Assembly: GCA_050260675.1 (NCBI GenBank)
Contig: JBLNCN010000003.1
Coordinates: 1-5,556, forward strand
DNA length: 5,556 nt
DNA from: JBBDIP01 sp050260675
Lineage (GTDB): Bacteria > Bacillota > Sulfobacillia > Fermentithermobacillales > Fermentithermobacillaceae
Direction: 5' to 3'
Positions within the stretch are counted from its first letter, which is position 1, and every line of letters begins with the position of its first letter. Positions 1 through 5,556 of the stretch are shown piece by piece. The notes beneath the pieces are model-generated. The model did no database searches. It was not told where the DNA came from and saw only the letters and a list, made by a program, of their open reading frames with translations. The position numbers and the translations under genes are program-made.

Positions 1-356
1 ATGACGAGGAGAGCCCCCTGAGTCAAGTCCCCTTGACTCGCCTGGGGGAACCCTCCATCGCAGTTGTTCCACTCTATCAAATAGGGTACGACTTGTATCT
101 GGACCCAGAGGGTCGAAGACCAGCTCGCCTCAATGGAGAGCTGACTGAGGGTGAGGCAAAGGAGCTCTTCTTGAGATCTGTGCGCCTCAGCCGTCGCCAT
201 GTGTACAACGTACTCAGCAAGAAAGACCCGCCGCCAGCGTGGCGAAAGCATCCAATGCTACGGCGCACACGGGTACTGGAGCTGATTGACGGCGAAGGGG
301 AGGTGGGAAAGACCAAGATAGTGCTGGATCCGGAGCTTGGAGTCAGGTACATGTAG
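1..356 (+). CDS. cas3: CRISPR-associated helicase/nuclease Cas3 (type I-E), C-terminal end only
   Basis: This is the tail of a gene entering from the left edge. The frame is open from base 3 to the TAG at 354-356, giving 117 residues. A TTG at 33 lies inside this frame but is not a real start, because the reading frame continues upstream. The residues fit the C-terminal domain of type I-E Cas3: TRLGEPSIAVVPL (residues 12-24), a YDLYLDPEGR strand-turn, TEGEAKELFLRSVRLSRR (about 48-65), a PPPAW segment, and the ending LDPELGVRYM. In the family this domain follows the HD nuclease and the two RecA-like helicase domains, which lie outside the window. Cas3 is recruited by Cascade after R-loop formation, then unwinds and degrades the target DNA. 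It sits upstream of cse1 on the same strand, as expected for subtype I-E, but with an unusually long 235-base gap. The call rests on family recall plus context; completeness of the rest of the gene cannot be judged. Confidence 0.85.
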   Translation, partial: DEESPLSQVPLTRLGEPSIAVVPLYQIGYDLYLDPEGRRPARLNGELTEGEAKELFLRSVRLSRRHVYNVLSKKDPPPAWRKHPMLRRTRVLELIDGEGEVGKTKIVLDPELGVRYM

Positions 357-460
357 CCCTTGAGTGCCGATCCGTACGTTGCAGGGATGAACCATGTTCT
401 GTGTTTGTGGACACGCTGCCAGCACGAAGTGGGGCATGTTGCTTCGCGTCAGCGGCGAGA

Positions 461-474
461 TGCAAGACCTTGCA
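461..474. promoter_or_regulatory. Short operator-like palindrome upstream of cse1
   Basis: TGCAAG and CTTGCA form a perfect 6-base inverted repeat around a 2-base centre, about 120 bases before the cse1 start. The size and symmetry would suit a dimeric regulator, but no matching regulator gene is in the window and the arms may be chance. It overlaps the weak promoter-like boxes at 470-497. Confidence 0.2.
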
Positions 475-576
475 CAGGGGCTGTCGTGCCTTACGACCAA
501 GTGCGGAGGCGGAATCTGAACTACGTGGAGGCAGCGCAATAGATCGTGATCCGTCCAAAGAGGAGTTGTGAGTCCT

Positions 577-584
577 AAGGGGGT
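577..584 (+). promoter_or_regulatory. Ribosome binding site deciding the cse1 start
   Basis: AAGGGGGT differs from the ideal AAGGAGGT by one base and sits 8 bases before the TTG at 592. The alternative upstream GTG at 568 has an AGGAG only 2 bases before it, which is too close to work well. This favours the TTG start, which also gives the usual Cse1 N-terminus. Confidence 0.55.
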
Positions 585-591
585 TGCAGGT

Positions 592-2094
592 TTGGCAAGC
601 TTCAGTCTACTCACTGAATGCTGGATCCCGGCGCGTGACCTCGAAGGGCGGCTGAGGGAGGTAAGTCTTCATGAAGCCCTTCGGCATGCTCCGAGTCTGC
701 GTCGTATCGAGGATCCCTCGCCCCTGGTAGAAATTGCACTCCATCGTTTCTTGCTGGCGGTGCTCCATCGAGCAATGGACGGGCCGCCCGACGAAGAAAC
801 TGTCCTAGATTGGTGGGATGCAGGTTCCTTTCCCGAGAAGCGGCTCTGTGAATACTTGGACAAGCATTCGGATCGTTTCGATCTATTCCATCCTCTTCGC
901 CCGTTCTACCAAGTTGCCGACCTTCCCGACGAGGATCCTCTTCCCTGGACCAAGCTGTTGCCTGAAAGAGCTAGTGGACACAATCCAACCTTGTTTGATC
1001 ATAGTGTCGACACGGACCCTCCACCTGCACGGCCGGCCGAGGTAGCGAGGGCACTCCTTGTACACGAGAGCTTCGCCCCTCGCGGGCTCATTCAGCGACT
1101 CGGAGTCACTTCCGGCAAGAGCGGCCCATTGGCGGCGTGCGCTGTTTTCCTGGCGCTCGGCCGGAACTTGTTCGAGACACTCTTGCTCAATCTGGTTCAG
1201 TATCGGGGCGAGGGAGACGGGCCGCTATGGGAGTGCGCGCCTTACCACACGAGCGACGTCGAAGGGGGGCGGGCACAGGAAAGCCTCTGGGGTCGAACCC
1301 GTGTGTACACGTGGCTCTCGCGGGCGGTACGTCTTCTGCCCGATACTGATGGCAGAGTCAGATTTATCGCATACGGGCCAGGGCTCTCCCCTCGAGAGGG
1401 CCGATTCGAGCGGGATCCTATGTGTGCCTATGTTAAGAGCAAGTCCGCAGGGCTGGTTGCAGTGCATCTTCCCCCGGATGGGGCTTTCTGGCGGGACTTT
1501 GCAGCCCTGCTGCCCAACGAAGGTCACGTGCATCCGCGTGTCCTGGAGCATGCGCGCTTTCTCCTCATGGAGAGGGGGAGGGGGGACGCGTTCCTTCTTC
1601 CGCTCGCAGTGTTTGGGCAGGTTACTGACCCGGGGAAGCCAGCCAAGATCGTGTCCTCGCGGCGCGAAGTATACCCGTTCCCAATTGCGGCGTGGGATCA
1701 AGAGGTGGCGGCCGAGATTCACTGGGCCGTCAACCTGGCCGAGGAAACCGGTCGGCGGCTTCGCGACGTTGGCCTAACACTAGCGAAGTCCCTCTTGTCG
1801 TCAGCCGGTCGCCAGCCCGAGAGACGTGAGACCTCCCGCTTGGTTACGAGTTTCCCGCTGCTCCCGGCATACTGGTCTGGCCTGGACGTGGCTTTTCCGA
1901 GGTTCCTTACGACAATCGCTAATGGAGACAGATCCTCGGCCTGCACGGTGTGGCTCGGCACGCTCGGAGAACAGGTGAAACATGCCTGGGACCATACACT
2001 GCGGTTCGTTGGCCTAGGTTCGAGGCACCTCAAAGCGATCGAGGCTGGCGAACGCGGGGTTGCGGGCATTATGACGGGGTTACAAAGGAGGTGA
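592..2094 (+). CDS. cse1: Cascade large subunit Cse1 (CasA, Cas8e), type I-E
   Basis: Cse1 recognises the PAM, helps open the target duplex and recruits Cas3. The 500-residue product has the normal family length. Visible hallmarks are FSLLTECWIP at residues 4-13, RFDLFHPLRPFYQV at about 95-108, the SGHNPTLFDH segment at 128-137 (the region of the family's crRNA-handle/PAM-proximal loop), SGPLAACAVFLALGRNLFET in the next stretch, the LFETLLLNLV helix at 193-202, TWLSRAVRLLPDTDG at about 240-254, ERDPMCAY, FWRDFAALL, and a helical C-terminal part with YWSGLDVAFPRFLTTI at about 427-442, matching the four-helix bundle. I chose TTG 592 because of its ribosome binding site and because it gives MASFSLLTE; GTG 568 would add 8 residues. 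It is the first gene of the tight Cascade operon. The stop TGA (2092-2094) lies inside the cse2 ribosome binding site. Cse1 is the most variable Cascade subunit, but the motifs and position leave little doubt. Confidence 0.93.
   Translation: MASFSLLTECWIPARDLEGRLREVSLHEALRHAPSLRRIEDPSPLVEIALHRFLLAVLHRAMDGPPDEETVLDWWDAGSFPEKRLCEYLDKHSDRFDLFHPLRPFYQVADLPDEDPLPWTKLLPERASGHNPTLFDHSVDTDPPPARPAEVARALLVHESFAPRGLIQRLGVTSGKSGPLAACAVFLALGRNLFETLLLNLVQYRGEGDGPLWECAPYHTSDVEGGRAQESLWGRTRVYTWLSRAVRLLPDTDGRVRFIAYGPGLSPREGRFERDPMCAYVKSKSAGLVAVHLPPDGAFWRDFAALLPNEGHVHPRVLEHARFLLMERGRGDAFLLPLAVFGQVTDPGKPAKIVSSRREVYPFPIAAWDQEVAAEIHWAVNLAEETGRRLRDVGLTLAKSLLSSAGRQPERRETSRLVTSFPLLPAYWSGLDVAFPRFLTTIANGDRSSACTVWLGTLGEQVKHAWDHTLRFVGLGSRHLKAIEAGERGVAGIMTGLQRR
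2084..2094 (+). promoter_or_regulatory. Near-ideal ribosome binding site of cse2 containing the cse1 stop codon
   Basis: AAAGGAGGTGA is a full match to the anti-Shine-Dalgarno consensus, with GGAGG ending 7 bases before the cse2 GTG. Its last three bases are the cse1 stop codon, so ribosomes finishing cse1 terminate on the cse2 binding site. This suggests translational coupling, and perhaps a higher cse2 yield, since Cascade contains two Cse2 copies per Cse1. Confidence 0.7.
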
Positions 2095-2098
2095 AAGA

Positions 2099-2602
2099 GT
2101 GGAACGAGCAAGGTCGGAAGGGTTTGTGGCCTATTTAAAGGAGCTCGCGGAGCGCCGGGACCGGGGAGCACTTGCGACTCTGAGACGCAGCTTGGCGTTC
2201 CCTCCGGGTTCAGACCCACGCTCTTTCCGGTACGTAGAGCCATGGGTCGTTGATGCCGAAGGATGGGACAGACAGACGTTCTACCTGGTCGCAGGGCTCT
2301 TTGCTATTCATCCCGTGGGCGGTGACACGAGTCTGCCCGAGGCCCTGGCCGATGTATGTCGGAGGGATGAGAAAAAGGGCGTCGAGGCTCGCTTCCTGGC
2401 GCTTCTCGACTCAGACCTTGATCAGCTTCCTGACCGTCTTCGCAGGATCATGGCGCTACTCCCGGACGGAATGGGAATCAACTGGGCAGGGTTGACGAGT
2501 GATCTTCTCCGCTGGTTCAATCCGCAGAGAACGGTCCAGCGTGCCTGGGCACGCCAGTTCTACCGCCGTACATCACAAGCATCTGATGAACAGGGGGCGT
2601 AG
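2099..2602 (+). CDS. cse2: Cascade small subunit Cse2 (CasB), type I-E
   Basis: Cse2 is the small helical subunit that forms a dimer along the belly of Cascade and stabilises the crRNA and the displaced DNA strand. The 167-residue product has the usual length and no signal peptide or membrane segment. Conserved features are visible in order: FVAYLKEL at 9-16, ALATLRRSLAFPPG at 24-37, FYLVAGLFAIHP at 61-72, EARFLALLDSDLDQLPDRLR at about 96-115, GINWAGLTSDLLRWF at 126-140, and the typical end VQRAWARQFY at 146-155. The GTG start sits 7 bases after an ideal ribosome binding site and only 4 bases after the cse1 stop. The next gene begins 2 bases after its TAG. Basic residues (LRR, RRIM, RQFYRR) fit a nucleic-acid-contacting role. 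The family identification is firm from sequence and position. Confidence 0.93.
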   Translation: MERARSEGFVAYLKELAERRDRGALATLRRSLAFPPGSDPRSFRYVEPWVVDAEGWDRQTFYLVAGLFAIHPVGGDTSLPEALADVCRRDEKKGVEARFLALLDSDLDQLPDRLRRIMALLPDGMGINWAGLTSDLLRWFNPQRTVQRAWARQFYRRTSQASDEQGA

Positions 2603-2604
2603 AC

Positions 2605-3798
2605 ATGAGTCTGGTAGAGGTGCATATCATTCAGAATCTTGCTCCGAACAACCTGAATCGCGACGATACGGGAAGTCCTAAAGACGCTTTCTTTGGCGGG
2701 GTCCGCCGCGCGCGCCTGAGTAGCCAAGCGCAAAAACGGGCCGTGCGACAGTACCTTCGCGGGTTCATGTCCGGGTTCAGTGAGAGCGAACTGGCCCTAC
2801 GGACGAGACGGCTCATTCGTGAGTTGACCAAGCTCTTGGAAGACCAAGAGCATCCTCAGGAAGAGGTCGAGAAGGTCATCACCACCGCTTTGAAGGGGAT
2901 GGGTCTCGGAATGGCAGCAGACAAGCCGCATCTTACCGAGTATCTCTTGTTCTTGGGCCAGCGAGAGATCGAGAGCCTTGCTCTGGCAATCCGAGGGCAC
3001 TGGGATGTCTTGGCGGAGGTTGCCCACGCGGAAGACAGCCAGGCAGTAGTGGGCATGAGTCGGAAAGAGAGAAAGAAGGCCGCGAGAGCCGCTGTTCCCG
3101 ATGATGTGAAGAGGGACCTTAAGGCCGTCTTGGACGGGGGGAAGGCTGTCGATCTGGCCTTGTTTGGCCGGATGCTGGCCGACGAGCCCAAGTGGAGAGT
3201 GGACGCGGCCGTGCAAGTAGCCCACGCGATTTCCACCCACAGAGTTGACCGCGAATTTGACTTCTACACTGCGGTAGACGACGTCAACCCCGAGGAACAG
3301 ACCGGGGCAGGGATGATGGGCGATGTTGAGTTCTGTTCAGCGTGCATGTACCGTTACGCCAACCTCGACCTTGACCAACTCCGGGAGAACCTTCAAGACG
3401 ACCGAGCCCTGGCAGCGAGGGCCGTTGAGGCCTTCTTGAGGGGTTTCATCCTCACTCTACCTTCTGGAAAACAGAACAGCTTTGCCGCACATAACCCCCC
3501 TGGTTTTGTCGCTCTGGTGGTCCGCAGTCCCGGCATGCCCCGCAGCCTGGCAGGAGCTTTCGAGAAGCCCATTCACCTCCGGGATGGCAAGAGCCTGTCA
3601 GGCCTCTCGACAGAAGCCCTTCTCACGGCGTGGGAGGTTTTCGACCGCGCCTACGGGCAGCCGGCCGAGGAGTGGGTGGCGCTGATGAACCTGACTGATG
3701 GGACGCTTCACTACCACCAGGACAAGCTTGGAGACAGCCTGGACAAGATAGTGGGTGCTACCATGCAGGGCGTTCGCACCCTCTTGGGGGTGGCGTAG
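2605..3798 (+). CDS. cas7e: Cascade backbone subunit Cas7e (Cse4, CasC), type I-E
   Basis: Cas7e is the RRM-fold protein of which six copies form the Cascade filament along the crRNA spacer. The 397-residue product is within the family range. The N-terminal signature is nearly canonical: EVHIIQNLAPNNLNRDDTGS from residue 5, PKDAFFGGVRRARLSSQAQKRAVR through residue 48, then a long helical insert. VDREFDFYTAVDD at 214-226 and GAGMMGDVEFCSACMYRYAN, slightly later, match the conserved core and the hairpin region. LPSGKQNSFAAHNPPGFVAL follows near the C-terminal third. The ATG is preceded by AGGGGG with 7-base spacing, and the cse2 stop is 2 bases upstream. The next gene starts at the base right after the stop, so the two are probably coupled. 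No frameshift or missing block is visible. Confidence 0.95.
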   Translation: MSLVEVHIIQNLAPNNLNRDDTGSPKDAFFGGVRRARLSSQAQKRAVRQYLRGFMSGFSESELALRTRRLIRELTKLLEDQEHPQEEVEKVITTALKGMGLGMAADKPHLTEYLLFLGQREIESLALAIRGHWDVLAEVAHAEDSQAVVGMSRKERKKAARAAVPDDVKRDLKAVLDGGKAVDLALFGRMLADEPKWRVDAAVQVAHAISTHRVDREFDFYTAVDDVNPEEQTGAGMMGDVEFCSACMYRYANLDLDQLRENLQDDRALAARAVEAFLRGFILTLPSGKQNSFAAHNPPGFVALVVRSPGMPRSLAGAFEKPIHLRDGKSLSGLSTEALLTAWEVFDRAYGQPAEEWVALMNLTDGTLHYHQDKLGDSLDKIVGATMQGVRTLLGVA

Positions 3799-4500
3799 GT
3801 GCCAACCTTGCTGCTGCGGCTTCAGGGGCCGATGCAATCGTGGGGGACCCACAGTCGCTTCGACGAACGCGACACCGGACTGGAACCTTCCAAGAGTGGG
3901 GTACTCGGTCTTCTGGCTGCTGCCTTGGGTCGCAAACGCAGTGAGTCGATCGACGACCTGACAGCGCTGCGTATGGGAGTACGTGTCGACCGCGAAGGGG
4001 TCGTCCGTTACGACTACCAAACCGCCCTGGGGGTTTTCCGTGCTGATGGCAGCAAGTTGAGTGATGATGAGACAGTTCAGAGTTGGCGTTATTACCTCGC
4101 CGATGCCGTGTTCTTGGTTGGTCTAGAAGGCGGCGACAGGGCGTTCTTGGAATCACTCAGCGCGGCTCTGCGGAAGCCACGGTGGCCTCTGTACTTGGGA
4201 CGGAAGGGTTACGTGCCCAGTTGTCCCGTGTGGCTTCATGACGGCTTGGACGAGGCAAGTCTAGTGGGCGCTCTTTGTTGGTATCCCCATTTGATCAAGC
4301 AGCCGCCGGAAACCTTTAGGTTCATAGTAGAGACAGACTCCCCCGATCCGACGGTTGATCAGGCTGTTGCTCAGGTCCAATTGCGTATGGACCAGCCCCT
4401 AGGTCCGTTCTGCGAGCGGCGCTTCGGCGCACGATTTGTCACAGTCTTCTCGCGGTCCAGAGAGGAGGTCGGTCATGTATCTGTCGAGACTTGTCCTTAA
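3799..4500 (+). CDS. cas5e: Cascade subunit Cas5e (CasD), type I-E
   Basis: Cas5e is the single RAMP-type subunit that holds the 5' handle of the crRNA and contacts Cse1 and the first Cas7e. The 233-residue product has normal length. The family signature is clear: LLLRLQGPMQSWGTHSRF at 4-21, RDTGLEPSKSGVLGLLAAAL at 24-43, GRKR, then LRMGVRVDREG at about 57-67, YDYQTA, RYYLADAVFLVGLEG at 97-111, and RWPLYLGRKGYVPSCPVW at 128-145. The GTG start abuts the cas7e stop with no gap and is served by the G-rich stretch at 3786-3793. The 3' end overlaps cas6e by 26 bases. In type I-E, Cas5e does not cut RNA; that job belongs to Cas6e. Identification is firm. Confidence 0.95.
   Translation: MPTLLLRLQGPMQSWGTHSRFDERDTGLEPSKSGVLGLLAAALGRKRSESIDDLTALRMGVRVDREGVVRYDYQTALGVFRADGSKLSDDETVQSWRYYLADAVFLVGLEGGDRAFLESLSAALRKPRWPLYLGRKGYVPSCPVWLHDGLDEASLVGALCWYPHLIKQPPETFRFIVETDSPDPTVDQAVAQVQLRMDQPLGPFCERRFGARFVTVFSRSREEVGHVSVETCP
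4461..4470 (+). promoter_or_regulatory. Ribosome binding site of cas6e inside the end of cas5e
   Basis: AGAGGAGGTC has its AGGAGG core 6 bases before the ATG at 4475. It decides the start: the longer frame beginning at 4436 has no comparable site and would add 13 residues unlike any Cas6e. The site lies within cas5e coding sequence. Confidence 0.7.
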
Positions 4501-5095
4501 CCTTCGCCATTCCTTCGTCCGACGCGACTTGGCAAACCCGTATGAGCTCCACTCCACTCTGTACCAGGCCTTCGCTGAGCCCAGAAGTGACCGCGTGCTC
4601 TGGCGGCTGGAGGCGAACCGTCCGGTGCTAGAACCTGTGGTCTTGGTCCAGAGCCATGGCTGTCCAGATTGGCGCCTGGTGGAAACAAGGGACGGGTATG
4701 CGGGATACTTCCTGAGGCCGCCAGAGACCAAACCTTATATGTTGCCGGAATGGGTCACGACCGGGCAGGTGCTGCGCTTTCGACTAGAAGCCAATCCTAC
4801 GGTGACTCGGGAGGGTAGACGTCACGGATTGGCAGGGGTCGAGGAGCAGCTCGACTGGCTGAATTACCAGGCAACCAAGTCTGGCTTCACGGTACTTGGT
4901 GCGACAGTGAGCAAGGCGGAGTACCGCCGTTTTGTCAAGAGGAAGTCAGGGCGGGAGATAGTCCTCCTTGCGGTTCGTTACGATGGATACCTCAGAGTCA
5001 GTGACCCAAGTCTCTTCTATGGGGCTATCCAAAAAGGCCTGGGGCATGCGAAGGCGTTGGGACTGGGAATGCTCTCCATCGCTCCGGTGAAGTGA
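4475..5095 (+). CDS. cas6e: CRISPR RNA endonuclease Cas6e (Cse3, CasE), type I-E
   Basis: Cas6e cuts the CRISPR transcript at the base of each repeat hairpin and stays bound to the 3' handle as a Cascade subunit. With the ATG at 4475 the product has 206 residues, the usual length, and starts MYLSRLVLNL as in the family. DLANPYELHSTLYQAF at 18-33 includes Tyr23 and His26, the positions of the active-site Tyr and His described for Thermus Cse3. Further hallmarks are EEQLDWLNYQATKSGF at 123-138 and the C-terminal glycine-rich loop GLGHAKALGLGMLSIAP at 188-204. A double ferredoxin-like fold is expected. The start overlaps the end of cas5e by 26 bases. It is the last intact gene here; in most I-E loci cas1 and cas2 would follow, but only a cas1-like remnant is seen. 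The key residues suggest an active enzyme, so repeats are probably still processed somewhere in this genome. Confidence 0.95.
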   Translation: MYLSRLVLNLRHSFVRRDLANPYELHSTLYQAFAEPRSDRVLWRLEANRPVLEPVVLVQSHGCPDWRLVETRDGYAGYFLRPPETKPYMLPEWVTTGQVLRFRLEANPTVTREGRRHGLAGVEEQLDWLNYQATKSGFTVLGATVSKAEYRRFVKRKSGREIVLLAVRYDGYLRVSDPSLFYGAIQKGLGHAKALGLGMLSIAPVK

Positions 5096-5102
5096 AGGCG
5101 GG

Positions 5103-5420
5103 GTGAGCGGTCCAGCTACTGACGTGGAGCTACGCCGTCTTTGTAAGGAGGCGGGTGCCCAAAACATGCTCACCAAGTCGATGGGGCGCGCCGGAGACTC
5201 GCTTTCGCCCAGTTTTCTTTGTGCTGTCGCTATCCATGAGGTCGATACAGGGATCCCTCGGGCAGCGGCTCAGGGGCTGCTGTTTTCCCGGTGGCCGGCT
5301 CGAAATCACGTTGTCTCCACGCATGCGAAGGTGAACCTCGGTGGAAAGAAGCCGGGGTTCATCTCAGTGGGGTGAGATGCGGGTTTAGCGATATTCTCAC
5401 GCTCATTGCCTGCTTCTGGA
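5103..5420 (+). pseudogene. Probable eroded 5' part of cas1e (CRISPR integrase)
   Basis: No intact gene follows cas6e, although canonical type I-E order puts cas1 here. One frame is open from GTG 5103 to a TGA at 5373-5375. From the ATG at 5166 it reads MLTKSMGRAGDSLS, then SFLC, AVAIHEVDTGIP, and later STHAKVNL and ISVG before the stop. Cas1e proteins carry, in the same order, a DRLSFLY-type start, a short variable strand, an IP segment, a (T/S)HAAVxL motif, then WVGE and GVRxY. The TGA falls where the E of WVGE would be, and reading on gives DAGLAIFSRSL. Other frames supply KEAGVHL (5345-5365) and WGEMRV (5368-5385), also Cas1-like, suggesting more than one frameshift. The distance between the DSLS and THA motifs is shorter than in E. 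coli Cas1. AAGGAGG at 5145-5151 may be the old ribosome binding site, now 14 bases from the ATG. Similarity was judged by eye only, and a chance frame in GC-rich DNA remains possible. Confidence 0.45.
5360..5379. other. Perfect 7-bp inverted repeat, possible RNA hairpin
   Basis: CATCTCA and TGAGATG pair perfectly around a 6-base loop, GTGGGG. The right arm can instead pair further downstream: GTGAGA at 5372-5377 with TCTCAC at 5395-5400, so the two structures exclude each other. No T-run follows, so a simple intrinsic terminator is unlikely. It lies in the decayed cas1-like stretch and overlaps its stop codon. Confidence 0.25.
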
Positions 5421-5449
5421 TTGACTGCCCACTTAGGGGAGCGTATAGT
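5421..5449 (+). promoter_or_regulatory. Sigma70-type promoter pointing out of the right edge
   Basis: TTGACT (5421-5426) and TATAGT (5444-5449) each match the consensus at five of six positions and are exactly 17 bases apart. Such a pair is uncommon in GC-rich sequence. Transcription would begin near 5456 and run rightwards. An AAAGGGGGG stretch follows at about 5458-5466, with a GTG at 5474, but that frame ends after 26 codons at 5554 and resembles nothing known. The promoter may serve a gene or a CRISPR leader and array beyond the window. It was found by eye only. Confidence 0.45.
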
Positions 5450-5556
5450 ATTGGTGAAAGGGGGGAGACGACCGTGGACGGCGACCCAGGTAGTACCGGG
5501 CTATGCGGCCTCCGGTGCCCGAGTCGGCGGACCGCGGCGGTTTTCGGCGTGTAGCG
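5450..5556. other. Unassigned sequence at the right edge
   Basis: I see no recognisable gene or RNA here. The frame continuing from the cas1-like remnant stays open to the edge (for example PWTATQVVPGYAASGARVGG) but does not clearly resemble the later part of Cas1. The GTG at 5474 opens only 26 codons. It could be the 5' leader of the transcript from the promoter at 5421-5449, further cas1 debris, or both. Confidence 0.3.

Larger units (their letters stand above)
357..591. other. Gap between cas3 and cse1, probable control region of the Cascade operon
   Basis: I find no convincing gene in these 235 bases. A 60-codon frame (TTG at 360 to 542) lacks a ribosome binding site and resembles nothing I know. 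The gap contains three short inverted repeats: TGCAAG-AC-CTTGCA at 461-474, GTCGT-gcctt-ACGAC at 483-497, and a CGAAG/CTTCG pair around 425-446. None is followed by a T-run, so none looks like a terminator. The only promoter-like pair I could find (TTGCAC at 470-475 and TACGAC at 492-497, 16 bases apart) is weak. Because every later gene is tightly packed, a promoter for cse1-cas6e would most likely lie here. Confidence 0.4.

Noticed and set aside
384..393. GGGATGAACC, the typical 3' tail of a type I-E CRISPR repeat, in the cas3-cse1 gap
   Set aside because: Only these ten bases match; the 5' half of a repeat and its stem are missing, and no second copy is nearby.
360..542. A 60-codon + strand frame in the cas3-cse1 gap
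   Set aside because: It starts with TTG without a ribosome binding site, resembles no family I know, and is of a length common by chance in GC-rich DNA.
1225..1722. Long frame on the - strand opposite cse1 (similar ones lie opposite the other cas genes)
   Set aside because: It is a shadow of the strongly supported cse1 frame, with no recognisable motif and no ribosome binding site.
1058..1777. A 239-codon + strand frame inside cse1
   Set aside because: It is an out-of-frame shadow rich in Arg, Ser and Trp, while the cse1 frame carries the conserved motifs throughout.
5261..5286. GGCAGC/GCTGCT hairpin followed by TTTT as a terminator for the cas operon
   Set aside because: The stem is only five base pairs plus a G-T pair, the loop has nine bases, and the T-run has four bases followed by CCC, so it is too weak to call.
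5474..5554. Small 26-codon gene after the promoter at 5421-5449
   Set aside because: The G-rich stretch upstream could act as a binding site, but the product is short, low in complexity and unlike any known family; it is more likely a leader or debris.

Overview
The window holds the effector part of a type I-E (E. coli/Cascade subtype) CRISPR-Cas operon, all on the + strand, in GC-rich bacterial DNA. In order it contains the last 117 codons of cas3, a 235-base gap, then cse1 (casA), cse2 (casB), cas7e (casC), cas5e (casD) and cas6e (casE). The GTG and TTG starts and the strong AGGAGG-type ribosome binding sites would suit a GC-rich Gram-positive or similar lineage. I cannot name the organism from this sequence.

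Region 1-356 is the C-terminal domain of the Cas3 helicase-nuclease. Region 357-591 is a gap with no convincing gene. It has several short inverted repeats and probably carries the control region of the Cascade operon. Region 592-5095 is a compact operon: each gene starts within a few bases of the previous stop, or overlaps it, and each has its own ribosome binding site. The five products form the Cascade complex. Cas6e cuts the repeat RNA and stays on the crRNA 3' handle, Cas5e caps the 5' handle, Cas7e forms the backbone, Cse2 forms the belly dimer, and Cse1 recognises the PAM and recruits Cas3. All five look full length, and the Cas6e Tyr23/His26 pair is present, so interference looks intact.

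Region 5096-5556 is where cas1 and cas2 normally follow in type I-E loci. No intact gene is present. Instead, 5103-5420 carries what I read as an eroded cas1e 5' end: a D-S-L-S-like N-terminus, a THAxVxL motif, then a stop codon at the glutamate position of the WVGE motif, with pieces of the expected motifs scattered over three frames. Part of it (5310-5338) also resembles a degenerate I-E CRISPR repeat, which is a competing explanation. A well-formed sigma70-type promoter at 5421-5449 points out of the right edge.

I see no wholly new system. The most interesting point is an apparently complete interference module beside a decayed adaptation gene.
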